This document shows, in pieces, positions 35,991-43,818 of a stretch of DNA of 64,000 bases. The position numbers and the translations under genes were made by a program. Every line of letters begins with the position of its first letter. Positions within the stretch are counted from its first letter, which is position 1. This DNA is from an uncultured Bacteroidales bacterium (lineage in GTDB: Bacteria; Bacteroidota; Bacteroidia; Bacteroidales; Muribaculaceae): NCBI GenBank assembly GCA_902768435.1, contig CACXLJ010000013.1:1-64000 (forward strand), in the 5' to 3' direction. The notes below the pieces were generated by a model. It did no database searches and had not been told where the DNA came from. It saw nothing but the letters and a program-made list of their open reading frames with translations.

Positions 35991-36767
35991 TTATGATGTG
36001 TGTTGCATCCGGTCGATGAGTCTGAGTCGCTCTTTGAACCGGTTGGTCTTAAGGTCAGGGTTGGTAAGTGCCGAGCCCATGCAGTATTTGCTGAATCCCA
36101 TGGGCATGATGCGCAACTGCAGCAGCAGGTCGATCACGGGCGAGGGCAGCAGACCGTCGCGCTTGAGTTCCACGATGGCAAGGTTGCTGAGGCTGGTTTC
36201 TCGGCCGGTAATCAGGTTATGGAACTTCAGGTCGATGTCGATGGTGAGGCGCTCGGTCTTGGCACGGTTCACCAGCGTGATGCGGTTGAAACTGTTTTGA
36301 AGCGCCGGGAGCATCGACTGGGGTGCATATTGCAGATGCTTGTGCAGGAACTCGTCGAACGGGCCTTGAGGCGTGAATGCCACTTTTCCTGCGCATGCCT
36401 CGTCGAGCATGGCCACATCAACGGCAACGCGTTTCTTGCGTGTGCGCTTGTGGTTGTCCTTGGTCTTCACCTCAAGAAAACTCAGTTGCGATGCCACATA
36501 GGAGCGTATGCGCAACTTTTGACGGCCAGCATGCCCGTTGTGGTGGGTCACATACATGTTGAAGTCAGGAGTGTCGAAATAGGCCGTGGCGTAGGGGATG
36601 ACCCGCAATCCGCCTGTTTCCTGCACCATATAGTCGGTTTTGCAAAGTTCGAGCAACTGCAAGAGCCTTTGGCGCGTGGTCACAAACTTGGTGTCGATGC
36701 GGTTCATCAACTTGATTCCACTCATCTGGTCGAGCGTAATGGGCTGATATGTGCTTACAATATCCAC
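35991..36767 (-). CDS. VTC-domain polyphosphate polymerase-like protein
   Basis: 258 residues, one VTC domain, the tunnel-fold of eukaryotic Vtc4 that makes polyphosphate from ATP. Basic strands fit the catalytic tunnel: MNRIDTKFVTTR (about 21-32), RQKLRIRSY, LEVKTKDNHKRTRKKR and the acidic/basic TIDIDLKF and IVELKRDG. It is the first gene of the four-gene cluster. Polyphosphate synthesis is inferred from the family; bacterial members are little characterised. Confidence 0.82.
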   Translation of the reverse strand: MDIVSTYQPITLDQMSGIKLMNRIDTKFVTTRQRLLQLLELCKTDYMVQETGGLRVIPYATAYFDTPDFNMYVTHHNGHAGRQKLRIRSYVASQLSFLEVKTKDNHKRTRKKRVAVDVAMLDEACAGKVAFTPQGPFDEFLHKHLQYAPQSMLPALQNSFNRITLVNRAKTERLTIDIDLKFHNLITGRETSLSNLAIVELKRDGLLPSPVIDLLLQLRIMPMGFSKYCMGSALTNPDLKTNRFKERLRLIDRMQHTS

Positions 36768-36818
36768 TACGAACAGGAAATGTGTGTTAATTGTTTACCT
36801 AATTAGATATTAGAAATG

Positions 36819-36826
36819 CAAAAATA
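36819..36826 (-). promoter_or_regulatory. -7 box (TATTTTTG) of the VTC cluster
   Basis: Minus-strand TATTTTTG, 52 bp before the VTC-gene start codon. Confidence 0.5.
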
Positions 36827-36981
36827 TTGTTTATTGCATGGTAAAGCAAAAAAAATCAACCGACAATCATAAATTCTCAGCAAAATGCTAAAAGTTGAGG
36901 GCTTTTTGTGTCAAAATGAAACGAATTGGGCAATGCAGCAATAAAAAACGACAGGAATTTAAAAATATAGCACATCATGAA

Positions 36982-38313
36982 TTATAGAACTTCGGGGAGC
37001 TGGAACAGGCGGGTGCCATTAGAGCCCTTGATGAGGATGTAGCAACCCTCGGGGCGGTGCTCGGCGATGGCGGCCTTCACCTGCTCCACATCGTGGAACT
37101 TGCGGTAGGGGCAGGGGATGTCGGCAAATTCGTCGCCCACGAGCCACACCTCGTCGAACGGGCAACGCTCGAGCATGGCCACGATGCGTTCATGCTCTTC
37201 GCGACTGCTCTCGCCCAGTTCGCGCATCTCGCCCAGAATGGCCATTTTGGGGTTCACCTGCATCAGGCTGAAGTTGGTGAGTGCCGCTGCCATCGAGGTG
37301 GGGTTGGCATTATAGGCATCAACGATGAGGTGATTGTGCTCGGTTTCGGTGAGTTGCGAACGGTTGTTCGACGGCACATAATTCTCAAGAGCCTCGCTGA
37401 TGCTTTCGGGAGTAACCCCAAAGTTCAAGCCCACAGTTATGGCGGCAAGCACATTGTCGAGGTTGTAGCTGCCAATGAGGTGCGTGGTCACTGAGTGCCA
37501 CTGGTCGGGTTGGGCGTTGTCGCGCCAGCGCAGACGCAAGAAGGGGTCGCACGCCACAATCTCGCCGCACACACGCGCCTGAGCGTTGTCGGCATGCTGC
37601 GTGTAGGCCGCTACGGGAGCCGACTTGGGAACGATGCTGGTGAGTAGCGGGTTGTCGGTATTCACAAAGATGAGACTGCCGGCATGTGCGCCCAAGAAGT
37701 CGTAGAGTTCGCCCTTGGTGCGAATCACACCCTCGAGCGAGCCAAAACCCTGCAGGTGCGCCTTGCCCACATTGGTGATGAGGCCACAGGTGGGTTCGGC
37801 CGTTTCCACAAGTGTCTTGATGTCGCCAGGGTGGCTGGCACCCATCTCTACCACGGCTATCTCGTGCTCGGCATTGAGGCGGAGCAGCGTCTTGGGCACG
37901 CCCACATCGTTGTTGAAATTGCCCTCGGTAGCCATCACATTATACTTTTGCGCAAGCACGGTGCGAATGAGTTCCTTGGTGGTGGTCTTGCCATTGGTGC
38001 CGGTGATGCCTACCATGGGCATGCTGAACTGGCGGCGATGTTCGCGCGCCAGGTCCTTAAAAGCCTGCAGCGAGTCGGGCACCAGCATCATGCGCTTGCC
38101 CTCGAGGGGCGCAGCGGTGAAGGAGGCATAGACCTGCTCGTCGTCGACCACAGCCATGGCGCAGCCTTTTTCGAGTGCCTGCATGGCAAACTGGTTGCCG
38201 TCGAACGATTCGCCCTTGAGGGCTATGAAGATGCTGCCCTCGGGGCAGTCGCGACTGTCGGTGGTCACTGTGGGATGCTCGCAGTAGAATGCATATAAAT
38301 CTTTGATATCCAT
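36982..38313 (-). CDS. murF: UDP-MurNAc-tripeptide:D-Ala-D-Ala ligase MurF
   Basis: 443 residues from the ATG at 38313 (MDIKDLYAFY); an earlier ATG at 38355 lies upstream of the -7 box. Mur-ligase domains in order: N-terminal substrate-binding, central ATPase with GTNGKTTTKELI, and C-terminal domain. It adds D-Ala-D-Ala to the peptidoglycan precursor in the cytoplasm. ddl, which makes D-Ala-D-Ala, is divergently transcribed next to it, a functionally matched pair. Confidence 0.94.
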   Translation of the reverse strand: MDIKDLYAFYCEHPTVTTDSRDCPEGSIFIALKGESFDGNQFAMQALEKGCAMAVVDDEQVYASFTAAPLEGKRMMLVPDSLQAFKDLAREHRRQFSMPMVGITGTNGKTTTKELIRTVLAQKYNVMATEGNFNNDVGVPKTLLRLNAEHEIAVVEMGASHPGDIKTLVETAEPTCGLITNVGKAHLQGFGSLEGVIRTKGELYDFLGAHAGSLIFVNTDNPLLTSIVPKSAPVAAYTQHADNAQARVCGEIVACDPFLRLRWRDNAQPDQWHSVTTHLIGSYNLDNVLAAITVGLNFGVTPESISEALENYVPSNNRSQLTETEHNHLIVDAYNANPTSMAAALTNFSLMQVNPKMAILGEMRELGESSREEHERIVAMLERCPFDEVWLVGDEFADIPCPYRKFHDVEQVKAAIAEHRPEGCYILIKGSNGTRLFQLPEVL

Positions 38314-38342
38314 AATGCGCTGTTTTAGTGTGATTCGTGTCA

Positions 38343-38350
38343 CAAAGTTA
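38343..38350 (-). promoter_or_regulatory. -7 box (TAACTTTG) of murF
   Basis: Minus-strand TAACTTTG, 29 bp before the chosen murF start; this decides against the longer reading. Confidence 0.6.
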
Positions 38351-38455
38351 CACAATATAGTTGGATTACCGCACCCTTGACGCTAAAAAATCGCCACGTC
38401 ACCGCCAACACCCGCCCCCGCCACAATAGCCCTACAAGGAAAAAAATTCACAAAA

Positions 38456-38487
38456 TTTGGTAATTATTGTGGTTCATAGTACCTTTG
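38456..38487 (+). promoter_or_regulatory. Promoter of ddl
   Basis: TTTG (38456-38459), 20-bp spacer, TACCTTTG (38480-38487); the start codon lies 54 bp downstream. Both boxes match the consensus. Confidence 0.75.
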
Positions 38488-38541
38488 CAATACGGTTACC
38501 CCGTGGGGCGAGACCGCAACAATTAAAACATTTCCATTGCA

Positions 38542-39546
38542 ATGAAAACTACCAAAAGAAACATAGCCATCGTGTGCGGTGGCGACTCGTCGGAGCACGA
38601 AGTATCGCTGCGCTCGGCTCAGGGACTTTACAGCTGGTTTGACCGCGACCGCTACAATGTGTATATCGTCGTTATCAGGAAAAACGACTGGCATGTGAAC
38701 CTGCACGACGGCAGCATAGCGCCCATCGACAAGAACGACTTCTCGTTCAAGCCCAAGAAAGGCGAAAAGACCACATTTGACTATGCCTACATCACCATTC
38801 ATGGCACACCGGGCGAGAACGGCATCTTGCAAGGCTACTTCGACCTCATTGGCATGCCTTACTCCACAAGCAGCGTGCTTGTCGAGGCACTGACATTCAA
38901 CAAATACATGCTCAACAACTATATGCGCCCCTTTGGCGTGACCGTTGCCGACAGCATCTTGCTAATAAAAGATGTGGAGCGCAACATCACTGAAGATGAC
39001 ATTGAGCGCGACCTGGGCATGCCCTGCTTTGTGAAGCCCACCGACGACGGTTCGAGCTTTGGCGTCACCAAGGTGAAAGACAAGAGCAAGCTCGCCCCCG
39101 CCATCAAGAATGCCTTCAAGCAGTATAACCAAGTGATGGTGGAGCGCTTCCTCGACGGCACCGAGGTGACCGTGGGTTGCTACAAGACCAAGACCAAGAG
39201 CGTGGTGTTCCCCGTGACCGAAGTGGTGACTGACAACGAGTTCTTTGACTACGACGCCAAGTACAACGGACAGGTGCAGGAAATCACACCCGCCCGCATC
39301 AGTCCCGAACTCACCGCCGCCCTGCAGGCCGAGACCAGCCGCATCTACGACATTCTGCACTGCAACGGCATCATACGCATTGACTACATCATCACCAAGA
39401 ACCCCGACGGCAGTGACTGCATCAACATGCTCGAAGTGAACACCACCCCCGGCATGACGGCCACCAGCTTCATCCCGCAGCAGGTGCGTGCCGCCGGCCT
39501 CGAGATGCGCGATGTCCTCACCGACATCGTCGAGAACCAGTTCTAA
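38542..39546 (+). CDS. ddl: D-alanine--D-alanine ligase
   Basis: 334 residues, ATP-grasp enzyme that joins two D-Ala for peptidoglycan. Typical stretches: VCGGDSSEHEVSLRSAQ at the N-terminus, HGTPGENG, PCFVKPTDDGSSFGV, and the C-terminal NMLEVNTTPGMTATS with metal-binding Glu/Asn. In Bacteroidetes the usual GxxGEDG loop reads GTPGENG. Divergent from murF. Confidence 0.95.
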   Translation: MKTTKRNIAIVCGGDSSEHEVSLRSAQGLYSWFDRDRYNVYIVVIRKNDWHVNLHDGSIAPIDKNDFSFKPKKGEKTTFDYAYITIHGTPGENGILQGYFDLIGMPYSTSSVLVEALTFNKYMLNNYMRPFGVTVADSILLIKDVERNITEDDIERDLGMPCFVKPTDDGSSFGVTKVKDKSKLAPAIKNAFKQYNQVMVERFLDGTEVTVGCYKTKTKSVVFPVTEVVTDNEFFDYDAKYNGQVQEITPARISPELTAALQAETSRIYDILHCNGIIRIDYIITKNPDGSDCINMLEVNTTPGMTATSFIPQQVRAAGLEMRDVLTDIVENQF

Positions 39547-39558
39547 TCCCCCACAATC

Positions 39559-39590
39559 ATGGCGAGGCATTAGAATCTCGCCATTTATAT
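39559..39590 (+). terminator. First hairpin after ddl
   Basis: Perfect 8-bp stem ATGGCGAG/CTCGCCAT with a 10-nt loop, then TTTATAT, 12 bp after the stop codon. Confidence 0.6.
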
Positions 39591-39596
39591 TAGCAT

Positions 39597-39637
39597 AAAA
39601 AAGGCAACGGATTGAGATTCAATCTGTTGCCTTTTTT
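39597..39637. terminator. Bidirectional terminator between ddl and tRNA-Pro
   Basis: Stem GGCAACGGATT/AATCTGTTGCC (one G-U pair), flanked by an A run on the left and a T run on the right, so it can end both the ddl transcript and the minus-strand tRNA transcript. Confidence 0.85.
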
Positions 39638-39641
39638 GTTG

Positions 39642-39715
39642 TCGGGGTGAGAGGATTCGAACTTCCGACCTCCACGTCCCGAACGTGGCGCGCTAACCAA
39701 CTGCGCTACACCCCG
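39642..39715 (-). tRNA. tRNA-Pro (CGG)
   Basis: 74 nt, full cloverleaf on the minus strand: acceptor CGGGGTG/CACCCCG with discriminator A, D arm GCGCAGTTGGTTAGCGC, anticodon stem CCACG/CGTGG around loop TTCGGGA (anticodon CGG), T arm with GTTCGAATC. The 3' CCA is not encoded (CAA follows). Confidence 0.95.
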
Positions 39716-39738
39716 AGCATTTTTCGCTTTTGCGACTG

Positions 39739-39746
39739 CAAAGATA
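39739..39746 (-). promoter_or_regulatory. -7 box (TATCTTTG) of tRNA-Pro
   Basis: Minus-strand TATCTTTG, 23 bp upstream of the mature tRNA 5' end. Confidence 0.55.
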
Positions 39747-39879
39747 CAAAATAATTGACAAACACCAACACACAACCCCATTTTTTCAGTTTTTGTCACA
39801 ATTATCAAGCCTGTCAAGGCAAAACATCTCATCGCAATTTGTGAAATTTCTGCCTGGAGGGCGCTCCTGTTTGCTTTGA

Positions 39880-39911
39880 TTTGCCCTTTTGGTGAATAAT
39901 GTGTAACTTTG
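39880..39911 (+). promoter_or_regulatory. Promoter of tyrS with long leader
   Basis: TTTG (39880-39883), 20-bp spacer, TAACTTTG (39904-39911), matching the consensus exactly. The leader to the tyrS start is about 140 nt and contains the 9-bp sequence GCAAACTAT three times (39925, 40005, 40028) and a GTCCATT/AATGGAC stem. Confidence 0.7.
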
Positions 39912-40057
39912 TGCCCGTCAAACTGCAAACTATGGCAACTGGTGCTGCTCAAATGGACGGTACTATGGCAAAATCAAAATTGCTGTCCATTGCAAAGTTG
40001 ACCTGCAAACTATAGCGTAAAAACATAGCAAACTATAACAAAAAACATACGATCAAG

Positions 40058-41359
40058 ATGGCAAACTTTAATTTTGTAGAAGAACTTACATGGCGTGGCA
40101 TGATCAACAACATCATGCCCGGTACTGAAGAACAACTCAACAAGGAAATGACCTCGGCCTATGTGGGCATCGACCCCACCGCCGACTCGCTCCACATCGG
40201 GCACCTGGTGGGCATCATGATGCTCAAGCACCTGCAGCGCGCAGGTCACCGTCCCATCGCTCTGGTGGGCGGCGCCACCGGCATGATTGGCGACCCCTCG
40301 ATGAAGTCGCAGGAACGCAAACTCATCGACGAGGCAACCTTGCGCCACAATCAGGAGTGCATACGCCAGCAGCTCGCCAAGTTCCTCGACTTCGACAGCG
40401 ATGCGCCCAACCACGCTATACTCGTGAACAACTACGACTGGATGAAGGACTTCTCGTTCCTGAACTTCATACGCGACATTGGCAAGCACATCACAGTGAA
40501 CTACATGATGGCCAAGGACTCGGTCAAAAAGCGCCTCGCCGCCAATGCCGACCATGGCATGTCGTTCACCGAGTTCTCTTACCAGCTGCTTCAAGGCTAT
40601 GACTACCTCTACCTCTACCAGAAGGAGAATTGCCGCTTGCAGATGGGTGGCAGCGACCAATGGGGCAACATCACCACCGGCACAGAGCTGATTCGCCGCA
40701 TCGAGGGTGGCGAGGCATTTGCTATCACCTGTCCGCTCATCACCAAGGCCGACGGCACCAAGTTCGGCAAGACCGAGGGTGGCAATGTGTGGCTCGACCC
40801 CAAGCGCACCTCGCCCTACAAGTTCTATCAGTTCTGGCTCAACGTGAGCGACGAGGACGCCGCACGCTACATCAAGATATTCACCGATCTGCCCAAGGAC
40901 GAGATTGCCGACCTCGTGGCACAGCAGGAGCAAGACCCCGGCCTTCGTCCGCTGCAAAAGCGCCTTGCCAAGGAAATCACCTGCATGGTGCACAGTGTGC
41001 AAGACTACGAGATGGCCGTCGAGGCATCGCAGATTCTCTTTAGCAACAAGGCGCAGGACATTCTGCACAAGATCGATGAGGAAACGCTTCTCTCGGTATT
41101 CGAAGGCGTGCCCACCTTCGAGGTGCCTCGCGATGTGATTACCGCTGGCGTGCCCCTCATCAACCTGCTCACCGACCATGCAGCCGTGTTCCCCAGCAAG
41201 GGCGAGATGCGCAAGATGACTCAGGGTGGCGGCGTGAGCGTGAACAAGGAGAAAGTGGCCGACCAGAACATGACCATCGACGCCTCGTTCCTGCTCAACG
41301 ACAAGTACATCTTGGCACAGCGCGGCAAGAAGAACTATTTCCTGCTCATCGCCAAGTAA
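40058..41359 (+). CDS. tyrS: Tyrosyl-tRNA synthetase
   Basis: 433 residues, class I synthetase that charges tRNA-Tyr. HIGH motif in SLHIGHLVG (about 46-54), Tyr-binding region GGSDQWGN (about 196-203), KMSKS equivalent KFGKTEGG (about 234-241), and a C-terminal S4 domain (residues of about 355-433). Full length. Confidence 0.96.
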   Translation: MANFNFVEELTWRGMINNIMPGTEEQLNKEMTSAYVGIDPTADSLHIGHLVGIMMLKHLQRAGHRPIALVGGATGMIGDPSMKSQERKLIDEATLRHNQECIRQQLAKFLDFDSDAPNHAILVNNYDWMKDFSFLNFIRDIGKHITVNYMMAKDSVKKRLAANADHGMSFTEFSYQLLQGYDYLYLYQKENCRLQMGGSDQWGNITTGTELIRRIEGGEAFAITCPLITKADGTKFGKTEGGNVWLDPKRTSPYKFYQFWLNVSDEDAARYIKIFTDLPKDEIADLVAQQEQDPGLRPLQKRLAKEITCMVHSVQDYEMAVEASQILFSNKAQDILHKIDEETLLSVFEGVPTFEVPRDVITAGVPLINLLTDHAAVFPSKGEMRKMTQGGGVSVNKEKVADQNMTIDASFLLNDKYILAQRGKKNYFLLIAK

Positions 41360-41416
41360 AAAACGGCATTTTTGAGGTGTGCGCAAATGCCTTAACTGCC
41401 GATTTTCTCAAAAAGA

Positions 41417-41448
41417 TTTGCACATTTAAGAAATCGGTATTAACTTTG
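41417..41448 (+). promoter_or_regulatory. Promoter of the tRNA-Gln/tRNA-Leu pair
   Basis: TTTG (41417-41420), 20-bp spacer, TAACTTTG (41441-41448); the first tRNA begins 39 bp downstream. Confidence 0.75.
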
Positions 41449-41486
41449 CACCGCAATTGCGACGAGGAGTCCAATTAGCATAGGAT

Positions 41487-41560
41487 TGGCCTATAGTGTA
41501 ACGGTAACACAACGGTTTTTGGTGCCGCATTTCCTGGTTCGAATCCGGGTAGGCCAACCA
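41487..41560 (+). tRNA. tRNA-Gln (TTG)
   Basis: 74 nt: acceptor TGGCCTA/TAGGCCA, discriminator A and encoded CCA; D arm GTGTAACGGTAACAC; anticodon loop TTTTGGT (anticodon TTG); T arm CTGGTTCGAATCCGG. The encoded CCA differs from the other two tRNAs here. Confidence 0.94.
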
Positions 41561-41567
41561 ATCACAT

Positions 41568-41597
41568 AAAAAGGGGCTGACATGAGCAGCCCTTTTT
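41568..41597 (+). terminator. Hairpin between tRNA-Gln and tRNA-Leu
   Basis: AAAAAGGGGCTG, 7-nt loop, CAGCCCTTTTT (one bulged G). It has the form of a terminator but ends 3 nt before tRNA-Leu. It may be partial, or act as a processing signal. Confidence 0.65.
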
Positions 41598-41599
41598 AG

Positions 41600-41681
41600 G
41601 CCCAGATGGCGGAATCGGTAGACGCGCTGGTCTCAAACACCAGTGGGGCAACCCGTGCCGGTTCGACCCCGGCTCTGGGTA
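41600..41681 (+). tRNA. tRNA-Leu (CAA)
   Basis: 82 nt, class II tRNA with a variable arm: acceptor GCCCAGA/TCTGGGT, discriminator A; anticodon stem CTGGT/ACCAG around loop CTCAAAC (anticodon CAA); T arm GCCGGTTCGACCCCGGC. CCA is not encoded. It is the last chromosomal-core feature before the defence island. Confidence 0.95.
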
Positions 41682-41690
41682 CGAAATTAG

Positions 41691-41727
41691 GCTGATAATC
41701 ATTTGATTGTCAGCTTGTTTTCTTTTT
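41691..41727 (+). terminator. Terminator after tRNA-Leu
   Basis: Stem GCTGATAATC/GATTGTCAGC (one G-U pair), 4-nt loop ATTT, followed by TTGTTTTCTTTTT. Confidence 0.85.
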
Positions 41728-41845
41728 GCGACAAGCGATCAACAGGAAAATGGCGATTATTCCCCACGAGTTCTGGCGTTCGCCAGGAAGGGCTGGATAC
41801 ATAATAATAAATCAAATGGCTCGTATTCTTTATAAATATCTAGTC

Positions 41846-41915
41846 ATAAATGACGCAAAAGTGAGCAATAATGGGCAATTTCAAAGATTTTATCCTAAAT
41901 AATGACCAATAGGCC
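41846..41915 (+). repeat. Left copy of the island-bounding inverted repeat
   Basis: 70 bp matching 57615-57684 in inverted orientation; by hand count 56 of 70 positions agree, and 41 of 45 in the core 41871-41915 (from ATGGGC through TTTCAAAGATTTTATCC to AATAGGCCC). It lies 165 bp downstream of tRNA-Leu. Confidence 0.8.
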
Positions 41916-42006
41916 CAGAATCGCCAATTCACCAATGCTTCACAACTGAATGCCCCTTTCGATTGTCATCTGTTTTTGGTAGAATTAGCATAAATACTTA
42001 AAATAA

Positions 42007-42024
42007 GGTTGTAATATTACAACC
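42007..42024. promoter_or_regulatory. Perfect 18-bp palindrome upstream of the Fic gene
   Basis: GGTTGTAATATTACAACC is fully self-complementary. It covers the place where the -33 element of the Fic-gene promoter would be (TATCTTTG at 42042), so a dimeric repressor bound here would block RNA polymerase. The Fic protein's own C-terminal HTH is a candidate binder, which is inference. Confidence 0.75.
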
Positions 42025-42041
42025 ATTTCAAAAATATTTTG

Positions 42042-42049
42042 TATCTTTG
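42042..42049 (+). promoter_or_regulatory. -7 box (TATCTTTG) of the Fic gene
   Basis: TATCTTTG, 28 bp before the start codon at 42078. No TTTG at -33, where the palindrome lies instead. Confidence 0.65.
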
Positions 42050-42077
42050 TGCCATCAATTGATTCAATTATACTCGT

Positions 42078-43145
42078 ATGAAGTATCTTACAGTCAAAAA
42101 GGCTTTGGCTGCATGGCAGGCGATACAGCCGTTGTCGGAGAAGGATCGGGAGAGGCTCAGCCGCCGCTTCACCGTGGACTTCAACTACAACAGCAACCAC
42201 CTCGAGGGCAACACGCTGACCTACGGGCAGACTGAGATTCTGCTATTGTTCGGCAAGGTGATTGGCGAAGCCGATGTGAGAGATGTGCAGGAAATGACTG
42301 CTAGTAACGTTGGATTGAAGATGATGGCAGAAGAGGCCCGCATAAAAGAGATACCACTGACACAAAACTTTATCAGAACACTGCACAAAACTCTATTGCG
42401 AGAGGACTACACAGTCTATCGGGACCTCCCTGGGGGCGTACAGACAAGTTATGTGATACATGCAGGGCAGTATAAGACACGGCCTAATAGTGTAATCACA
42501 CGATACGGAGACCGATTTGAGTATGCCTCGCCAGAGGAGACTCCTGGACTGATGACTGACTTGGTTGACTGGTATAACTCAGCTGAAAAGAAAGGAAAAC
42601 TTTCACCAGTAGAGTTGGCAGCTCTTTTCCACTATCGCTACATACGCATTCACCCCTTCGAAGACGGCAATGGACGCATTGCCCGGCTGATGGTGAACTT
42701 CATTCTGGCTCGTCACGACTATCCGATGATTGTGGTGCGGAGCCGCCAAAAAAGTGAGTACTTGGAAGCACTACATCAAGCAGACCTCGAAGTGGGTCCC
42801 ATTCCCAGCGATGGTGCCCATGCAGAGTTGAAAGACATTAGGCCATTCCTGAAGTATTTCAATGGACTCGTGGCCAGGGAAGTGTATAATGATGTGCTGT
42901 TTGTGAGCGAGAGGGATGAGAATGTGTGGTGGTATGATGGAGAACGGATTTCATTCAGGACTCCAAACTACACAAAGATTTTGAATGCCATGCGCACAGA
43001 GCCCACACTGACCTTGGCAGACATGAAAGACGTGACCGGCATCAGCATCACCGCCATCCAAAAACTTCTTGACCATTTGATTGACAAGAAGTATGTAGAA
43101 CGAGGCGAGAAGGATGGCAGCTGGAGAGTGTTTGTGACGCAATAA
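42078..43145 (+). CDS. Fic-domain AMPylase-like protein with inhibitory motif and C-terminal winged helix
   Basis: 355 residues. The Fic motif HPFEDGNGR is intact (about H192-R200), so the catalytic His and phosphate-binding Asn/Gly/Arg are present. An N-terminal SNHLEG (S39-G44) matches the class II inhibitory motif (S/T)xxxE(G/N), suggesting autoinhibition. The last 65 residues look like a winged HTH (LTLADMKDVTGISITAIQKLLDHL). Fic proteins transfer AMP or related groups to Ser/Thr/Tyr of targets. First gene of the island, with its own palindromic operator. Confidence 0.9.
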   Translation: MKYLTVKKALAAWQAIQPLSEKDRERLSRRFTVDFNYNSNHLEGNTLTYGQTEILLLFGKVIGEADVRDVQEMTASNVGLKMMAEEARIKEIPLTQNFIRTLHKTLLREDYTVYRDLPGGVQTSYVIHAGQYKTRPNSVITRYGDRFEYASPEETPGLMTDLVDWYNSAEKKGKLSPVELAALFHYRYIRIHPFEDGNGRIARLMVNFILARHDYPMIVVRSRQKSEYLEALHQADLEVGPIPSDGAHAELKDIRPFLKYFNGLVAREVYNDVLFVSERDENVWWYDGERISFRTPNYTKILNAMRTEPTLTLADMKDVTGISITAIQKLLDHLIDKKYVERGEKDGSWRVFVTQ

Positions 43146-43174
43146 ACAGATATTAATGGTTAATCTAGTAGATT

Positions 43175-43435
43175 ATGGAAGTAAATCTTTTTGGCGCTTA
43201 TTTTGAAGGAGCATTTCTGGCAGCAATTGCGTCGTGTTTTATAAATGGAAGAATCTCTGAACAACAAATAGATGCTACGAAAGAGATTATTTCGAGGTTC
43301 AAAGAATATGAGATTGAACATGCAGCTATCATGCCAGAGAAGAAAGAAGAGCTAAAACGTCAATTGAAACAATTTCTTGATGCGAAGATTCAAGGACTCA
43401 AAGATAAACTAAGGGCTCAAGGAAAATTGTGGTAA
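43175..43435 (+). CDS. Small hypothetical protein after the Fic gene
   Basis: 86 residues, no recognised family. The N-terminal part is mildly hydrophobic (EGAFLAAIASCFING); the rest is a charged amphipathic helix rich in Lys/Glu (KKEELKRQLKQFLDAKIQ), possibly coiled coil. It lies 29 bp after the Fic gene and before a strong terminator, so it is probably co-transcribed. A regulator or partner of Fic is possible. Confidence 0.65.
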   Translation: MEVNLFGAYFEGAFLAAIASCFINGRISEQQIDATKEIISRFKEYEIEHAAIMPEKKEELKRQLKQFLDAKIQGLKDKLRAQGKLW

Positions 43436-43481
43436 GTGGACCTTAGTTGATCTAGTGAAATTTATTATTCCAGACAGTTTG

Positions 43482-43512
43482 GCCTACCGAAAAAAACCTC
43501 GGTAGGCTTTTT
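43482..43512 (+). terminator. Terminator after the Fic pair
   Basis: Perfect 9-bp stem GCCTACCGA/TCGGTAGGC, 8-nt loop, T5 tail. Confidence 0.85.
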
Positions 43513-43762
43513 GTTCACTGCAAATGGATTTCTGTTAAATTAATTCAATAGCTGAACCAAATTCTTTTTTATATATTTTGCTTCATTTTAATAGGCATTA
43601 AAACGATGCAAATTGATTAAATCAGGGAAAGATGCAACTATGTTTTGACAAGAATTACCCCGAGAGATTTCACTTTGGGGTAAAATCATGGTTTGTGATA
43701 AAAAAGTGTGAAAATATTGCGAAAAATATGGGTTTTATTAATCTTGTTTTATAGAAAATGCC

Positions 43763-43770
43763 TAACTTTG
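43763..43770 (+). promoter_or_regulatory. -7 box (TAACTTTG) of the AAA_14 gene
   Basis: TAACTTTG, 48 bp before the start codon at 43819. The rest of 43513-43762 is AT-rich with no supported feature. Confidence 0.6.
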
Positions 43771-43818
43771 TAAATCAAACTTAATAAAACTGCACGATTT
43801 TTATTAAATATAATTTAT

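Noticed and set aside
39590-39952. Open frame of 120 codons on the minus strand
   Set aside because: It runs through tRNA-Pro; the GVAQLVSAPRSGRGGRKFESS-like peptide is the well-known false translation of a tRNA.
39912-40057. T-box riboswitch before tyrS
   Set aside because: No T-box consensus or specifier stem seen, and T-boxes are not expected in this phylum.
40010-41386. 458-codon open frame antisense to tyrS
   Set aside because: Product of codon bias; it runs opposite to a certain gene and shows His/Val/Leu-rich antisense composition. The same applies to long antisense frames opposite the GH3, helicase, zinc-ribbon, GNAT and pgi genes.
41682-42006. Integrase gene or exact att duplication of the tRNA-Leu 3' end
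   Set aside because: None found: no recombinase anywhere in the window and no copy of the tRNA-Leu 3' end noticed at the right island edge.
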